A DNA stretch of 64,000 bases from Verrucomicrobiia bacterium (GTDB taxonomy: Bacteria > Verrucomicrobiota > Verrucomicrobiia > Limisphaerales > Pedosphaeraceae), in contig DATAUW010000021.1 of NCBI GenBank assembly GCA_036268055.1, positions 1 through 64,000 on the forward strand, written 5' to 3'. Below, piece after piece: positions 28,171 through 36,323 of this stretch. The translations under genes were made by a program, and so were the position numbers. The stretch's first letter is position 1; every line of letters begins with the position of its first letter. The notes under the pieces are model-generated. The model searched no databases. It had not been told where the DNA came from and saw only the letters and a list, made by a program, of their open reading frames with translations.

Positions 28171-29643
28171 TTAATTCTGAAAATGAAGCTGGCCGTCAAT
28201 GAACACCTTCATGCCCTTGTCCCAAATTTCCCACGTCACCTCATGCCATTCGTTCGGATAAATAAGTCCTCGTCCGGCCACAGCCGTCAAGTCTCCGGTG
28301 AATGGATCATGCACTCGCAATTCCGAGGGGTTGCCTCCCCAATTGAAAATCACCCGGCCCGCCGGCCCGGCGTAAAGCCGCAGATCGGTCGAATCCGTTT
28401 TCGCCACGGTGTGAATGATGAAAGGAACATGAAAAACATTTGTGCTCTTCAATAGTGTCATGGCCGCCACGCTCGTGAGGCTGCTGGCATATAAAGAAAT
28501 GCCGTCCGTGCTTCGTGTTATCGTGGGATTACTTATGGAAACCATCGAAGACAAAATATCGTTCGGAATCGGCGCGGGCTTCACCAGATTACCGGATGTC
28601 TTCGGTTCAATTGGCGTCCGGCTTTCGATACTAAAATTTTTCACCGCAATGGAATCACGATTGCCGCCGATCCCAACCAGTCCATCGATGCGCCGATAAT
28701 TTCCTTTGCCCTCGAAAATCGTTTCGCCATCCGAAGTCACCCTCATGGTGTTCGTGGTGATTTCCCAAACCAACTTGTGCCATTCATTCGTGGCGAGAAA
28801 TCCTTTTTTGGCCACGGCAGACATCGCGCTGGTCACGGGATCGTGGACCCGCAGCTCAAACGGATTGTCGGCCCAATTGAAGATAACCATGCCCAATCCG
28901 TAAATCAGCCGGAGATCGGCGAGGTCGGTTTTCACGGTTGCGCGGATAGTAAGCGGCGCGCGATATGGATGAGTAACGCGAAGCATCGCACGATCTCCTT
29001 TTGGAGTTAAAACCAAACCGTCCGCGGTCTTCGCGGCATCCATGTCATTGAAAGGAACCATTTCGGCGAGCAGATCCGTGGAAGAAGTGTTGATCGGCGG
29101 GGGCGCGGGTTCGGTTTCCTTTACGGCGGATGTTTCGGGAACGGTTGCCGGATGGTTCGTAGGTTCGGGCGGTGATGAATCGTTGTTGGTGCCTGGAGCG
29201 ACGGCTGCTGGAGATTCCGTCGGCGCGTTCGGGCGGTTTTGAGATTTCCAATAGAAAAATAATCCGGCGAAAATCACCAGGACGACAACTGCGATAATTC
29301 CGATGGCTCCCGATTTTCGTTCAGGCGCTTCGGGTGAATCGGCAGCAACTTCCTCTTCAACTGGCGATTTTTCTTGAGCGGGCGGCGGCACGACGGGTGG
29401 GGAATCCGTCTCTGGAGCCGCGATTTGAACTTCGTTCTGAAAGGCGTTGGCGATTAGAAAATCATAAGCGGCATTGATTTCCTTGAGTTTTTCCTGCGCC
29501 TTTAACTGCAAGCGTTCGTTGCCCGCAAAACGGTCGGGATGCCAGACCTGAACCAAGTCGCGGTAGATGCTTTTTAGGTCTTCCAAAGACGTGCCCGCAT
29601 CCACGCCAAGAATTTTACGACATCTGGAAATCTCATCCATCAC
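28171..29643 (-). CDS. Membrane-anchored J-domain protein with duplicated LamG/DUF1080-like domains
   Basis: Unusual fusion of 490 residues. An N-terminal J-domain (about 1-65, HPD at 35-37) should stimulate a DnaK-type chaperone in the cytoplasm. An acidic/proline-rich linker and one transmembrane helix (IGIIAVVVLVIFAGLFFYW, about 115-135) then lead to an outside portion with two homologous ~140-residue beta domains. The repeats share VIFNW-x2-NP-x-ELRVHDP and NEWH-x2-WEI, reminiscent of concanavalin-type (LamG or DUF1080) folds. The second repeat is cut short by a frameshift at 28171. The topology implies signalling between cytoplasmic chaperones and an external ligand, but that is inference. 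Confidence 0.75.
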   Translation of the reverse strand: MMDEISRCRKILGVDAGTSLEDLKSIYRDLVQVWHPDRFAGNERLQLKAQEKLKEINAAYDFLIANAFQNEVQIAAPETDSPPVVPPPAQEKSPVEEEVAADSPEAPERKSGAIGIIAVVVLVIFAGLFFYWKSQNRPNAPTESPAAVAPGTNNDSSPPEPTNHPATVPETSAVKETEPAPPPINTSSTDLLAEMVPFNDMDAAKTADGLVLTPKGDRAMLRVTHPYRAPLTIRATVKTDLADLRLIYGLGMVIFNWADNPFELRVHDPVTSAMSAVAKKGFLATNEWHKLVWEITTNTMRVTSDGETIFEGKGNYRRIDGLVGIGGNRDSIAVKNFSIESRTPIEPKTSGNLVKPAPIPNDILSSMVSISNPTITRSTDGISLYASSLTSVAAMTLLKSTNVFHVPFIIHTVAKTDSTDLRLYAGPAGRVIFNWGGNPSELRVHDPFTGDLTAVAGRGLIYPNEWHEVTWEIWDKGMKVFIDGQLHFQN

Positions 29644-29699
29644 GCCAAATTATTGAGATTTCGCGGAGCAATTAGCAAGTCAATCAAGGGACGAAAAAT

Positions 29700-30215
29700 T
29701 TATAACGATAAGAGGCGAAGTTGAGTGAAGTTGCGGACATCTATATTTCTTTTTCCAAGCAGGGCCGCCAACTTAAAATCTGTTGTCAGCACAAAAAATT
29801 TTCCCGCGGCCACCTTGCTAATCGCAGTATCGGTCAAACCAAACTCGGGAAAATATTCCTGCTGAGACAATTCTTTTGAAGGGGAATAATGCTCGTCCGA
29901 TTCCGTGATAAATAATCGGATCACATTGCAAAACTTCCATCGGTCTTTGCCTTTAAGTTTGTCGGAATGATTGCTTACCTCGGTAAGAATGTGTGGAGTT
30001 GTGATGAGATTCTTAAAGCGTGAGATAATTTCACAAAGCAGGTCGAAATCCGATTCGGAAAAACGCTGATTTGAAATGGGCTTGAACCTTTGGATTAAAC
30101 TCCGGTTGGTCAAACCAACCAAATAAAGCATCAGGATATTCGTATCAAGCAGGATGGCCTGCTTGCGATGTTTTCCAAAAATATTTTCCAATATTTCTGA
30201 ATAATCCGCGCTCAT
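29700..30215 (-). CDS. PIN-domain-like putative ribonuclease
   Basis: A 171-residue protein with the acidic set of PIN nucleases: Asp24 in ILLDTNILMLYLVG, Glu79 in TPHILTEVSNHS, Asp129 in GLTDTAI and Asp146 in LTTDFKLA. It is longer than the classic ~130-residue VapC, with an insertion around SRFKNLITT. It starts within the last codons of the small partner gene (ATGA overlap), the usual arrangement of toxin-antitoxin or nuclease-regulator pairs. I recall similar uncharacterised pairs in other phyla. The RNA target is unknown. Confidence 0.72.
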   Translation of the reverse strand: MSADYSEILENIFGKHRKQAILLDTNILMLYLVGLTNRSLIQRFKPISNQRFSESDFDLLCEIISRFKNLITTPHILTEVSNHSDKLKGKDRWKFCNVIRLFITESDEHYSPSKELSQQEYFPEFGLTDTAISKVAAGKFFVLTTDFKLAALLGKRNIDVRNFTQLRLLSL

Positions 30216-30526
30216 TCCATGGCGCGGATTTTCATCGAAACGACTTTTCCCGTTGTCGCATCCACTTTAAAAATCTTATATTTTGCTTTTGGCCCGCCTA
30301 AAAGGAGGCTCTCCAAATTGATATGATTCGATTTGGCCACCTTGGGTTTGCCATTGGGTGTCTCAAATCCTAAAGTAATCAGCCAATATTTTTCATCTTC
30401 AGATAACTCCGCTTCTTCCAGACTGAAATTAATAGCCGTTGGAAAAAGTGCCTGAGAATATTCCATCGCAGATTTGGCCGCTTGCCGCACGTCCAATAAG
30501 TTTGGCTGTGATTTTACCGAAATCAT
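30212..30526 (-). CDS. Small partner protein of the PIN-domain gene
   Basis: A 104-residue protein from the ATG at 30526. It contains the motif AELSEDEKYWLITLGFETP and ends YKIFKVDATTGKVVSMKIRA, a pattern that resembles a PepSY-like strand-turn-strand. It has no DNA-binding motif typical of VapB antitoxins. The 4-base overlap with the PIN gene indicates coupled translation and a joint role, possibly inhibition of the nuclease. It lies 39 bases downstream of fabF. Function is not established. Confidence 0.6.
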   Translation of the reverse strand: MISVKSQPNLLDVRQAAKSAMEYSQALFPTAINFSLEEAELSEDEKYWLITLGFETPNGKPKVAKSNHINLESLLLGGPKAKYKIFKVDATTGKVVSMKIRAME

Positions 30527-30565
30527 AGGACAGTTTAACGCAAAGCCCGCTGTTCTGAAAGCCAA

Positions 30566-31825
30566 TTAACCCAAAAACTTTTTCGCGGCGATGGTCGCGT
30601 TGTGGCCGCCGAAACCGAACGAGTTGTTCAGGATGGCGTTGACCTTCATCTCGCGCGCGGTGTTGGGGACGTAATCCAAATCGCATTCGGGATCGGGATT
30701 TTCGTAATTGATGGTGGGCGGGACGGCATCGGTCTGGATCGCCTTGGCGCAGGCGGCCATTTCAATCGCCCCAGCCGCGCCGAGCATGTGGCCGGTCGCG
30801 CCCTTGGTGGAACTCACCGCGAGCTTGCGGGCGTATTCGCCAAAAACGGTTTTGATGGCCTGCGTCTCGCAGATGTCGCCCTGCGGAGTCGAGGTGCCGT
30901 GGGCGTTGACGTAAGAGATGTCGGAAGGATTCAGGCCGCCATTGCGCAAGGCCATTTTCATGCAGCGCGCCGCGCCTTCGCCTTCGGGCGCGGGGGCGGT
31001 GATGTGGTTGGCGTCGGCGGTGTTGCCGTAGCCGACGATCTCGCAATAAATTTTCGCGCCACGCGCTTTGGCGTGTTCCAATTCTTCAAGCACGAGCACG
31101 CCCGCGCCTTCACCCATGACGAAACCATCGCGTTCCTTGTCGAACGGACGGGAGGCGCGTTGGGGTTCGGCGTTGCGGGTGCTCATGGCGCGCATGGCGC
31201 AAAAGCCGCCGATGCCCATGGGGACAATCGTGGCTTCACTGCCGCCGGCAAAAATGGCATTGGCATCGCCCATCTTGATTGTGCGCCAGGCTTCGCCGAT
31301 GGCATGCACGGAAGTCGCGCAAGCGGAGCAGGTGGCGAAATTTGGCCCGCGCAATTTGTGATACATCGAAAATAATCCCGAGGCCATGTTCGAGATGAGC
31401 ATGGGAATCATGAAGGGCGAAAGCCGGTTCGGCCCGCGCTCGCTTAACACGGTGTGTTGTTCCGAGGTGGTTTTCAGGCCGCCGATGCCGGAGCCGATGA
31501 AGACGCCGATTTCATCGCAATTCAGCTTGGACAAATCCATGCCGGAATCGAGCAGCGCGTGGTAACCGGCGGTGACACCGAATTGCGAGAAACGGTCGGT
31601 GCGCTTGACTTCCTTGGGATTGGGAAAGCCCGGACCGGGAACGAAATCCTTTATCTCAGCGGCGATTTTGCAATCGAATTCCGTGGCGTCAAAGGAAGTG
31701 ATCTCGCTGATGCCGCATTTGGCGTTGAGGAGATTATTCCAGAAGGGTTCGATGTGTTGCCCGAGGGAGGAAACCACGCCAATGCCAGTGACAACGATCC
31801 TGCGCTCGGTCCAATTGCTTACCAT
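30566..31825 (-). CDS. fabF: 3-oxoacyl-ACP synthase II FabF
   Basis: Condensing enzyme that elongates acyl-ACP with malonyl-ACP in type II fatty acid synthesis. The 419 residues carry the Cys-His-His triad: Cys in TCSACATSVHAIGEA, His in VNAHGTSTPQGD and His in KGATGHMLGAAG. The ending FGFGGHNATI is also typical. It is the last gene of a minus-strand fabD-fabG-acpP-fabF run, with 70 bases between acpP and fabF. Confidence 0.95.
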   Translation of the reverse strand: MVSNWTERRIVVTGIGVVSSLGQHIEPFWNNLLNAKCGISEITSFDATEFDCKIAAEIKDFVPGPGFPNPKEVKRTDRFSQFGVTAGYHALLDSGMDLSKLNCDEIGVFIGSGIGGLKTTSEQHTVLSERGPNRLSPFMIPMLISNMASGLFSMYHKLRGPNFATCSACATSVHAIGEAWRTIKMGDANAIFAGGSEATIVPMGIGGFCAMRAMSTRNAEPQRASRPFDKERDGFVMGEGAGVLVLEELEHAKARGAKIYCEIVGYGNTADANHITAPAPEGEGAARCMKMALRNGGLNPSDISYVNAHGTSTPQGDICETQAIKTVFGEYARKLAVSSTKGATGHMLGAAGAIEMAACAKAIQTDAVPPTINYENPDPECDLDYVPNTAREMKVNAILNNSFGFGGHNATIAAKKFLG

Positions 31826-31895
31826 AAAATATAGACGGGGCAGCTTGAGCTGGCGACAGCCAAAACCGCCCCGTGTCAGTTCGTACCGCGGTTAA

Positions 31896-32141
31896 TTATT
31901 TCTGCTCGATGTCTTCGATGTATTTGATGACGTCGCCAACGCTCTGCAATTTCTCGGCCTGTTCGTCGGGGATTTCGTGGCCAAATTCCTCTTCGAGCGC
32001 CATGACCAATTCCACCGTGTCGAGCGAATCCGCGCCGAGATCCTCGATGAACTTGGCATCGGGCGTGACCTGGTCGGCATTGACTCCAAGTTGCTCGACG
32101 ATAATATCTTTTACTCTCTGCTCAATAGTTTTTTCAGCCAT
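31896..32141 (-). CDS. acpP: Acyl carrier protein
   Basis: An 81-residue acidic carrier of growing acyl chains. The phosphopantetheine attachment serine is Ser39 in [19 protein letters not shown] good ribosome site (ACGGAGT) precedes the ATG by about 6 bases, one of the few clear ones in the window and fitting for a very abundant protein. It sits between fabG and fabF. Confidence 0.96.
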   Translation of the reverse strand: MAEKTIEQRVKDIIVEQLGVNADQVTPDAKFIEDLGADSLDTVELVMALEEEFGHEIPDEQAEKLQSVGDVIKYIEDIEQK

Positions 32142-32309
32142 GGGTTACTCCGTTTCTGTTTATGTAGTGTCTGTCTAAGCCACGTTCCAGAAAGCGTCAA
32201 GCCCTGAATCGTGAAAATCTTTCATTGTCTGTGATGTTTTTGCATCGTTGCGGTTGCAAAGCAACCTCTTTTCTGTAGCCACTTCGCGAGGTCGCGTCCA
32301 GCGTCAATT

Positions 32310-33053
32310 TCACATGACCATGCCGCCGTCCACCGTCAAAACCTGCCCGGTGATATATCTGGCGCCCGGACTCGCCAAGAATAGCGCGGCGTGGGCGATG
32401 TCTTCCGACTGGCCAAGGCAATTCAACGGGATTTTTTTGAGCAATTCAGTTTTGAATTCCTCTTTCAGCCCGGCGGTCATGTCGGTTTCGATAAAACCGG
32501 GCGCGAGCGCGTTCACGGTGATGCCGCGCGAAGCGAACTCGCGCGCGACGGATTGGGTGAGGCCAATGAGGCCGGCTTTGCTTGAGGCGTAGTTGCATTG
32601 CCCGGCGTTTCCAATCAGGCCAATGACGCTGGCGACATTAATAATGCGCCCGGAGCGTTGCTTGATGAAACTGCGCGAAAGCGCGCGGATGAAAAGAAAG
32701 GCGCCTTTGAGATTTGTGTCGAGCACGGTGTCCCAATCTTCGTCGGCCATGCGCATCAGGAGGCCGTCGCGGGTGACGCCTGCATTGTTGACGAGGATGT
32801 CCACGCGGCCGGCGTCGGTGAGAATTTTTTCGGCGGCGGCATTCACGCTGGCGGTGTCGGACACATCCACGGCGTAGGCCCAGGCCTTGCGCCCGAGCGC
32901 GCGCACTTCGGCGGCGACCTTCTCGGAATTTTCCGCCGTGCGCGAGACGCAGGCGATGTCCGCGCCTTCGGCGGCGAATTTCAAGGCAATCGCGCGGCCG
33001 ATTCCCCGGCCCGCGCCCGTCACCACCGCAACTTGATTGGCTAATTGACTCAT
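32310..33053 (-). CDS. fabG: 3-oxoacyl-ACP reductase FabG
   Basis: NADPH-dependent short-chain dehydrogenase reducing 3-oxoacyl-ACP in fatty acid elongation. The 247 residues contain the cofactor loop TGAGRGIG near the N-terminus, NNAGVTRDGLLMRM, and the catalytic Ser-Tyr-Lys set in INVASVIG and YASSKAG. The C-terminal ARYITGQVLTVDGGMVM is family-typical. Position between fabD and acpP makes FabG, rather than another SDR, the likely identity. Confidence 0.94.
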   Translation of the reverse strand: MSQLANQVAVVTGAGRGIGRAIALKFAAEGADIACVSRTAENSEKVAAEVRALGRKAWAYAVDVSDTASVNAAAEKILTDAGRVDILVNNAGVTRDGLLMRMADEDWDTVLDTNLKGAFLFIRALSRSFIKQRSGRIINVASVIGLIGNAGQCNYASSKAGLIGLTQSVAREFASRGITVNALAPGFIETDMTAGLKEEFKTELLKKIPLNCLGQSEDIAHAALFLASPGARYITGQVLTVDGGMVM

Positions 33054-33149
33054 AAGTTCGAGGGCCGATTTTTTGACAGAACGCGGCGAATGAACAGATT
33101 TATTTTTGGATTTATTTTTGCGCGAACGAGAACAAATGTTTTAAGCATT

Positions 33150-34079
33150 TCAATTTTTTAATTGCGCCACCGTCGCCGCGAGACTGGCTGAATCGGAGAC
33201 ATTCAGCATCTGCGCGGTGGGTTCGATGCGTTTCATGAAGCCGCTCAGGGCTTTGCCGGGGCCGAGTTCGATAAAGCGGGTGAAGCCTTGCGCGAGCAGA
33301 TAGCGCATGGATTGTTCCCAGCGCACGGCGGAGGTGACTTGTTCGACGAGCAGTTGGTGGATTTCGGCGGGTGTGCCGTGGGGTTGCGCGCTAATGTTGG
33401 CGATCGTGGTGGTTTTTGGCGCGCGCAGGGGAATGGCGGAGAGTGCGTGTTGCAATTTTGGTTTTGCGCTCGCCATCAAGGCCGAGTGATAGGCGCCGGC
33501 GACGGGCAAGGGAAGCGCGCGTTTTGCGCCTTTCGCCTTGGCGAGTTCGCAGGCGCGTTCGATTTTTTCAGCGACCCCGGAGATGACGAGTTGGCCGGGG
33601 CAATTCAAGTTGGCGAGTTCGACGCCTGCTTCGGCGCACGCTTCGCGGGTGGGGGCTTCGTCGAGTCCGATGATCGCGGCCATGCCGCCGCGCGTGACTT
33701 CGCAGGCTTCCTGCATGAATTGGCCGCGCTGGCGGACGACCCGCAAGGCGTCCGGAAAATCCATCGCGCCCGCGGCGGTGAGCGCGGTGAATTCTCCGAG
33801 GGACAATCCGGCGGTGGCATCGAAAGTGAGGCTCGACACTTGTTCGCGCAGAAGTTGAAATGCAATCCAGCTTACGAGAAAAATTCCCGGCTGCGCATTT
33901 TCTGTCTTGGTCAATTCGGCTTCCGGTCCGGCGAAACAAATCTGCGCAAGATCGTAGCCGAGCGCGGCGTTGGCCTGGTCGAACCATGACCGCGCTGAGG
34001 GAAAGGCTTCGGCTAAATCTTTGCCCATGCCGACGACTTGCGCACCCTGACCCGCGAACAACAATGCTGTTTTGCTCAT
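33150..34079 (-). CDS. fabD: Malonyl-CoA:ACP transacylase FabD
   Basis: Charges ACP with malonate from malonyl-CoA for fatty acid synthesis. The 309 residues include the N-terminal FAGQGAQVVGMGKDL, the nucleophile motif GLSLGEF, the active-site His in GAYHSALM and the C-terminal FIELGPGKALSGFMKR. It is the first gene of the fab run in this window. A 436-base non-coding region containing a palindromic element lies upstream. Confidence 0.95.
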   Translation of the reverse strand: MSKTALLFAGQGAQVVGMGKDLAEAFPSARSWFDQANAALGYDLAQICFAGPEAELTKTENAQPGIFLVSWIAFQLLREQVSSLTFDATAGLSLGEFTALTAAGAMDFPDALRVVRQRGQFMQEACEVTRGGMAAIIGLDEAPTREACAEAGVELANLNCPGQLVISGVAEKIERACELAKAKGAKRALPLPVAGAYHSALMASAKPKLQHALSAIPLRAPKTTTIANISAQPHGTPAEIHQLLVEQVTSAVRWEQSMRYLLAQGFTRFIELGPGKALSGFMKRIEPTAQMLNVSDSASLAATVAQLKN

Positions 34080-34151
34080 AAGTAAAAATCACTAAACCAT
34101 AAAATGGGCGGAGAGCGAAAGCCTGATTTGATGCCGTTGGTGTGATTTGAA

Positions 34152-34289
34152 TTGACGCAGAGGCGCAGAGGTTCTTGCGGACGGCCACTGGGAGAAGAAA
34201 TTACACATTTCTGAATGAGTTTTGATTCGTGTTCAATTCGTGGTTTTAAGTCTTTGTTTTTTCTCTGCGTCTCTGCGCCTCTGCGTTAA
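34152..34289 (+). repeat. Intergenic inverted-repeat element (GACGCAGAGGCGCAGAG type)
   Basis: Arms at 34152-34170 and 34271-34289 are inverted complements with one mismatch in 19. The flanking CTCTGCGT word repeats further. Words of this kind (acgcagaggcgcagag) are familiar as dispersed intergenic repeats in several phyla. It occupies most of the gap between fabD and the PRC-barrel gene. Nothing else is recognised between 34080 and 34515. Confidence 0.7.
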
Positions 34290-34515
34290 ATAAAGTTTTG
34301 AGAAAAGGGGCGAGTTCACAAGAGGCTTTTCCGCAAGTTGCAATCTTCCCGCGGCTGGCCTTAGTGCAAGTTGCGCAAGGCGGGCATTGCAAAGTACCCG
34401 CGCAAAATGCCCAACGTATTGAAGCTCAAGCATATTTCTACCGCGTCATTATGTCGGCATTCTTTCAGCTATTTGAGACGAGCTTGGCAACAACAACCAA
34501 ACCAATAAGCGATTT

Positions 34516-36219
34516 ATGAAAAAACAAATGATTCTAGCCGTGAGCGCCACTACGTTGACGCTCTTTTCCGTCAGTGTTCTGGCCGATAATTTGAACAACA
34601 CAAATTATCCGAATTCAAATTATCCCGACGCCAATCACTATTCCCGCGACACGGATGCCGCGCAGTTCCATCGGCAGCGCCGCAACGGTGAACTTGGCAA
34701 GGCCGACCACCTCATGGGCATGGCCGTAAAAAATGACGCAGGCGAAACCATCGGCAAAGTGAGAGACCTCGCGCTGGATTTACAAAATGGCCGGATTGTT
34801 TCGGTCATCGTCGCAGCGGGCGGCGTGATGGGGGTGGACCGCAAACTCGTCGCGGTTCCGCCTTCGCTGTTCACGATTGATGAAGGGAACAAGACACTCC
34901 GCACCAGCCTGGACAAGAGCCAGTTGGAAAATGCGCCCGAATTCAAAATGAGCGATTGGAAGAACGCCACGCAAGCCAGTCAGATCCGCGAGTCCTATCA
35001 GTATTATGGAGTGCCAACTTATTTCGGCGCATGGTCGGCTTCAAATGAAGACCGCATCAATAATGTCAATAATGTGAATTACACCAGCAGTCCCGTGGGA
35101 AATGGCAAAGCGCGCGACCTTACCGGCCAGCCAAATAATACCGCGGACAGCGTGAATGCCGCCGCTAATGCCGCCGCAGTCGCCGATAATTCCAGCACCA
35201 ATACGGGTTCGCGCGCAGATGCACGGGATTATAGCGGCGCTCCCGCGAACAACTATGCGTCGAACAATTATACAAACAACGCCGGCCTCGGCAATGGCAA
35301 GGCGCGCGACGTCAACGGCAATTACACGACGAATTTACCTGATGGAAATGTGGTGAATACGGGCAGCAGCGCCAGTGTTACGCCTTATGCCAATCCCAGC
35401 CAGGAAGGCAACCTCAAGCCGCGCGAAGCGGCGGGCATGTATGCGCAACAGGGAACGACCTATTATTCATTCCCAAGTCCTACTGGTGGAACCAACGCTT
35501 ATTATCATTCAGCCAGTTATTATGACCGCCAGCATCCGCAAAATATTGGTGAAGTAGTGAGTGGCCGGAAGGTGATCGGCTCGACGGTCTATGACAGCCA
35601 GAACGAAAAAGTCGGCAAGGTGGAGAACTTCGTCATTGATCTGCAATCGGGCCGCATCGTCGAAGTGGTTTTGGAATCCGGCGGGTTCCTGGGCATCCAC
35701 GATCAATATACCGCGGTGCCACCACAATCGGTTCGTTATAACACCGGCGACTCGCGCATCACAATGGATGTGACTCGTGATTCGCTGCAATCGTCGCCGC
35801 ATTTCCGCGACCAGGATTGGGAAACGGCGAACCAGCCGGAGCGGATCAACGACATTTATCGCAGTTATCATGTGGAGCCCTATTTCACGCAGGATGCGGC
35901 AGACAACACTGCCCGCAATGTGCGTGACCGCAGCGGCGATACATTGACGCCCGCGGATCAGGGCAATAGCAAGTCCGACATCCAAACCACTGCGCAAATC
36001 CGCAAGGCAGTACTGCAAATTGACAATCTTTCAGTGGATGCCAAAAACGTGAAGATCATCACCCGCGATGGTCACGTGACCTTGCGCGGCGTGGTGAACA
36101 GCGACCAGGAAAAGCACGAAGTTCTTGAGGCCGCGAAACGCATCAGCAGCACCGGCGAGGTGGACGATCAGTTGGACGTGAAGGGCACCACTCCGATTTC
36201 AACGGACTCAGCCAAATAA
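34516..36219 (+). CDS. Exported protein with two PRC-barrel domains and a BON domain
   Basis: A 567-residue secreted or periplasmic protein. The signal peptide (about 1-23, ending SVSVLA) is followed by PRC-barrel 1 at about 55-140 (GMAVKNDAGETIGKVRDLAL) and a long Asn/Ala-rich low-complexity linker (about 165-335). PRC-barrel 2 is at about 340-435 (GSTVYDSQNEKVGKVENFVI), and a BON domain is at about 485-558 (VKIITRDGHVTLRGVVNSDQ), which in other proteins binds membranes. The combination suggests envelope stress or surface maintenance. A good intrinsic terminator follows at 36265. An mscS gene, also envelope-stress related, is next. Confidence 0.8.
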   Translation: MKKQMILAVSATTLTLFSVSVLADNLNNTNYPNSNYPDANHYSRDTDAAQFHRQRRNGELGKADHLMGMAVKNDAGETIGKVRDLALDLQNGRIVSVIVAAGGVMGVDRKLVAVPPSLFTIDEGNKTLRTSLDKSQLENAPEFKMSDWKNATQASQIRESYQYYGVPTYFGAWSASNEDRINNVNNVNYTSSPVGNGKARDLTGQPNNTADSVNAAANAAAVADNSSTNTGSRADARDYSGAPANNYASNNYTNNAGLGNGKARDVNGNYTTNLPDGNVVNTGSSASVTPYANPSQEGNLKPREAAGMYAQQGTTYYSFPSPTGGTNAYYHSASYYDRQHPQNIGEVVSGRKVIGSTVYDSQNEKVGKVENFVIDLQSGRIVEVVLESGGFLGIHDQYTAVPPQSVRYNTGDSRITMDVTRDSLQSSPHFRDQDWETANQPERINDIYRSYHVEPYFTQDAADNTARNVRDRSGDTLTPADQGNSKSDIQTTAQIRKAVLQIDNLSVDAKNVKIITRDGHVTLRGVVNSDQEKHEVLEAAKRISSTGEVDDQLDVKGTTPISTDSAK

Positions 36220-36264
36220 TTGGCCGGGGCCAGCGAAGCTCAACCGCAAGGCTGAGACTAATAC

Positions 36265-36299
36265 GCCCTCCCAGATCCGAAAGGTGCGGGAGGGCTTTT
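36265..36299 (+). terminator. Rho-independent terminator after the PRC-BON gene
   Basis: An eight-base-pair GC-rich stem (GCCCTCCC at 36265-36272 with GGGAGGGC at 36288-36295) with a 15-base loop is followed directly by TTTT. It is located 46 bases after the stop codon and would separate this gene from mscS. Confidence 0.8.
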
Positions 36300-36323
36300 G
36301 TCTGCCAGATTTAAATGCTCTGA

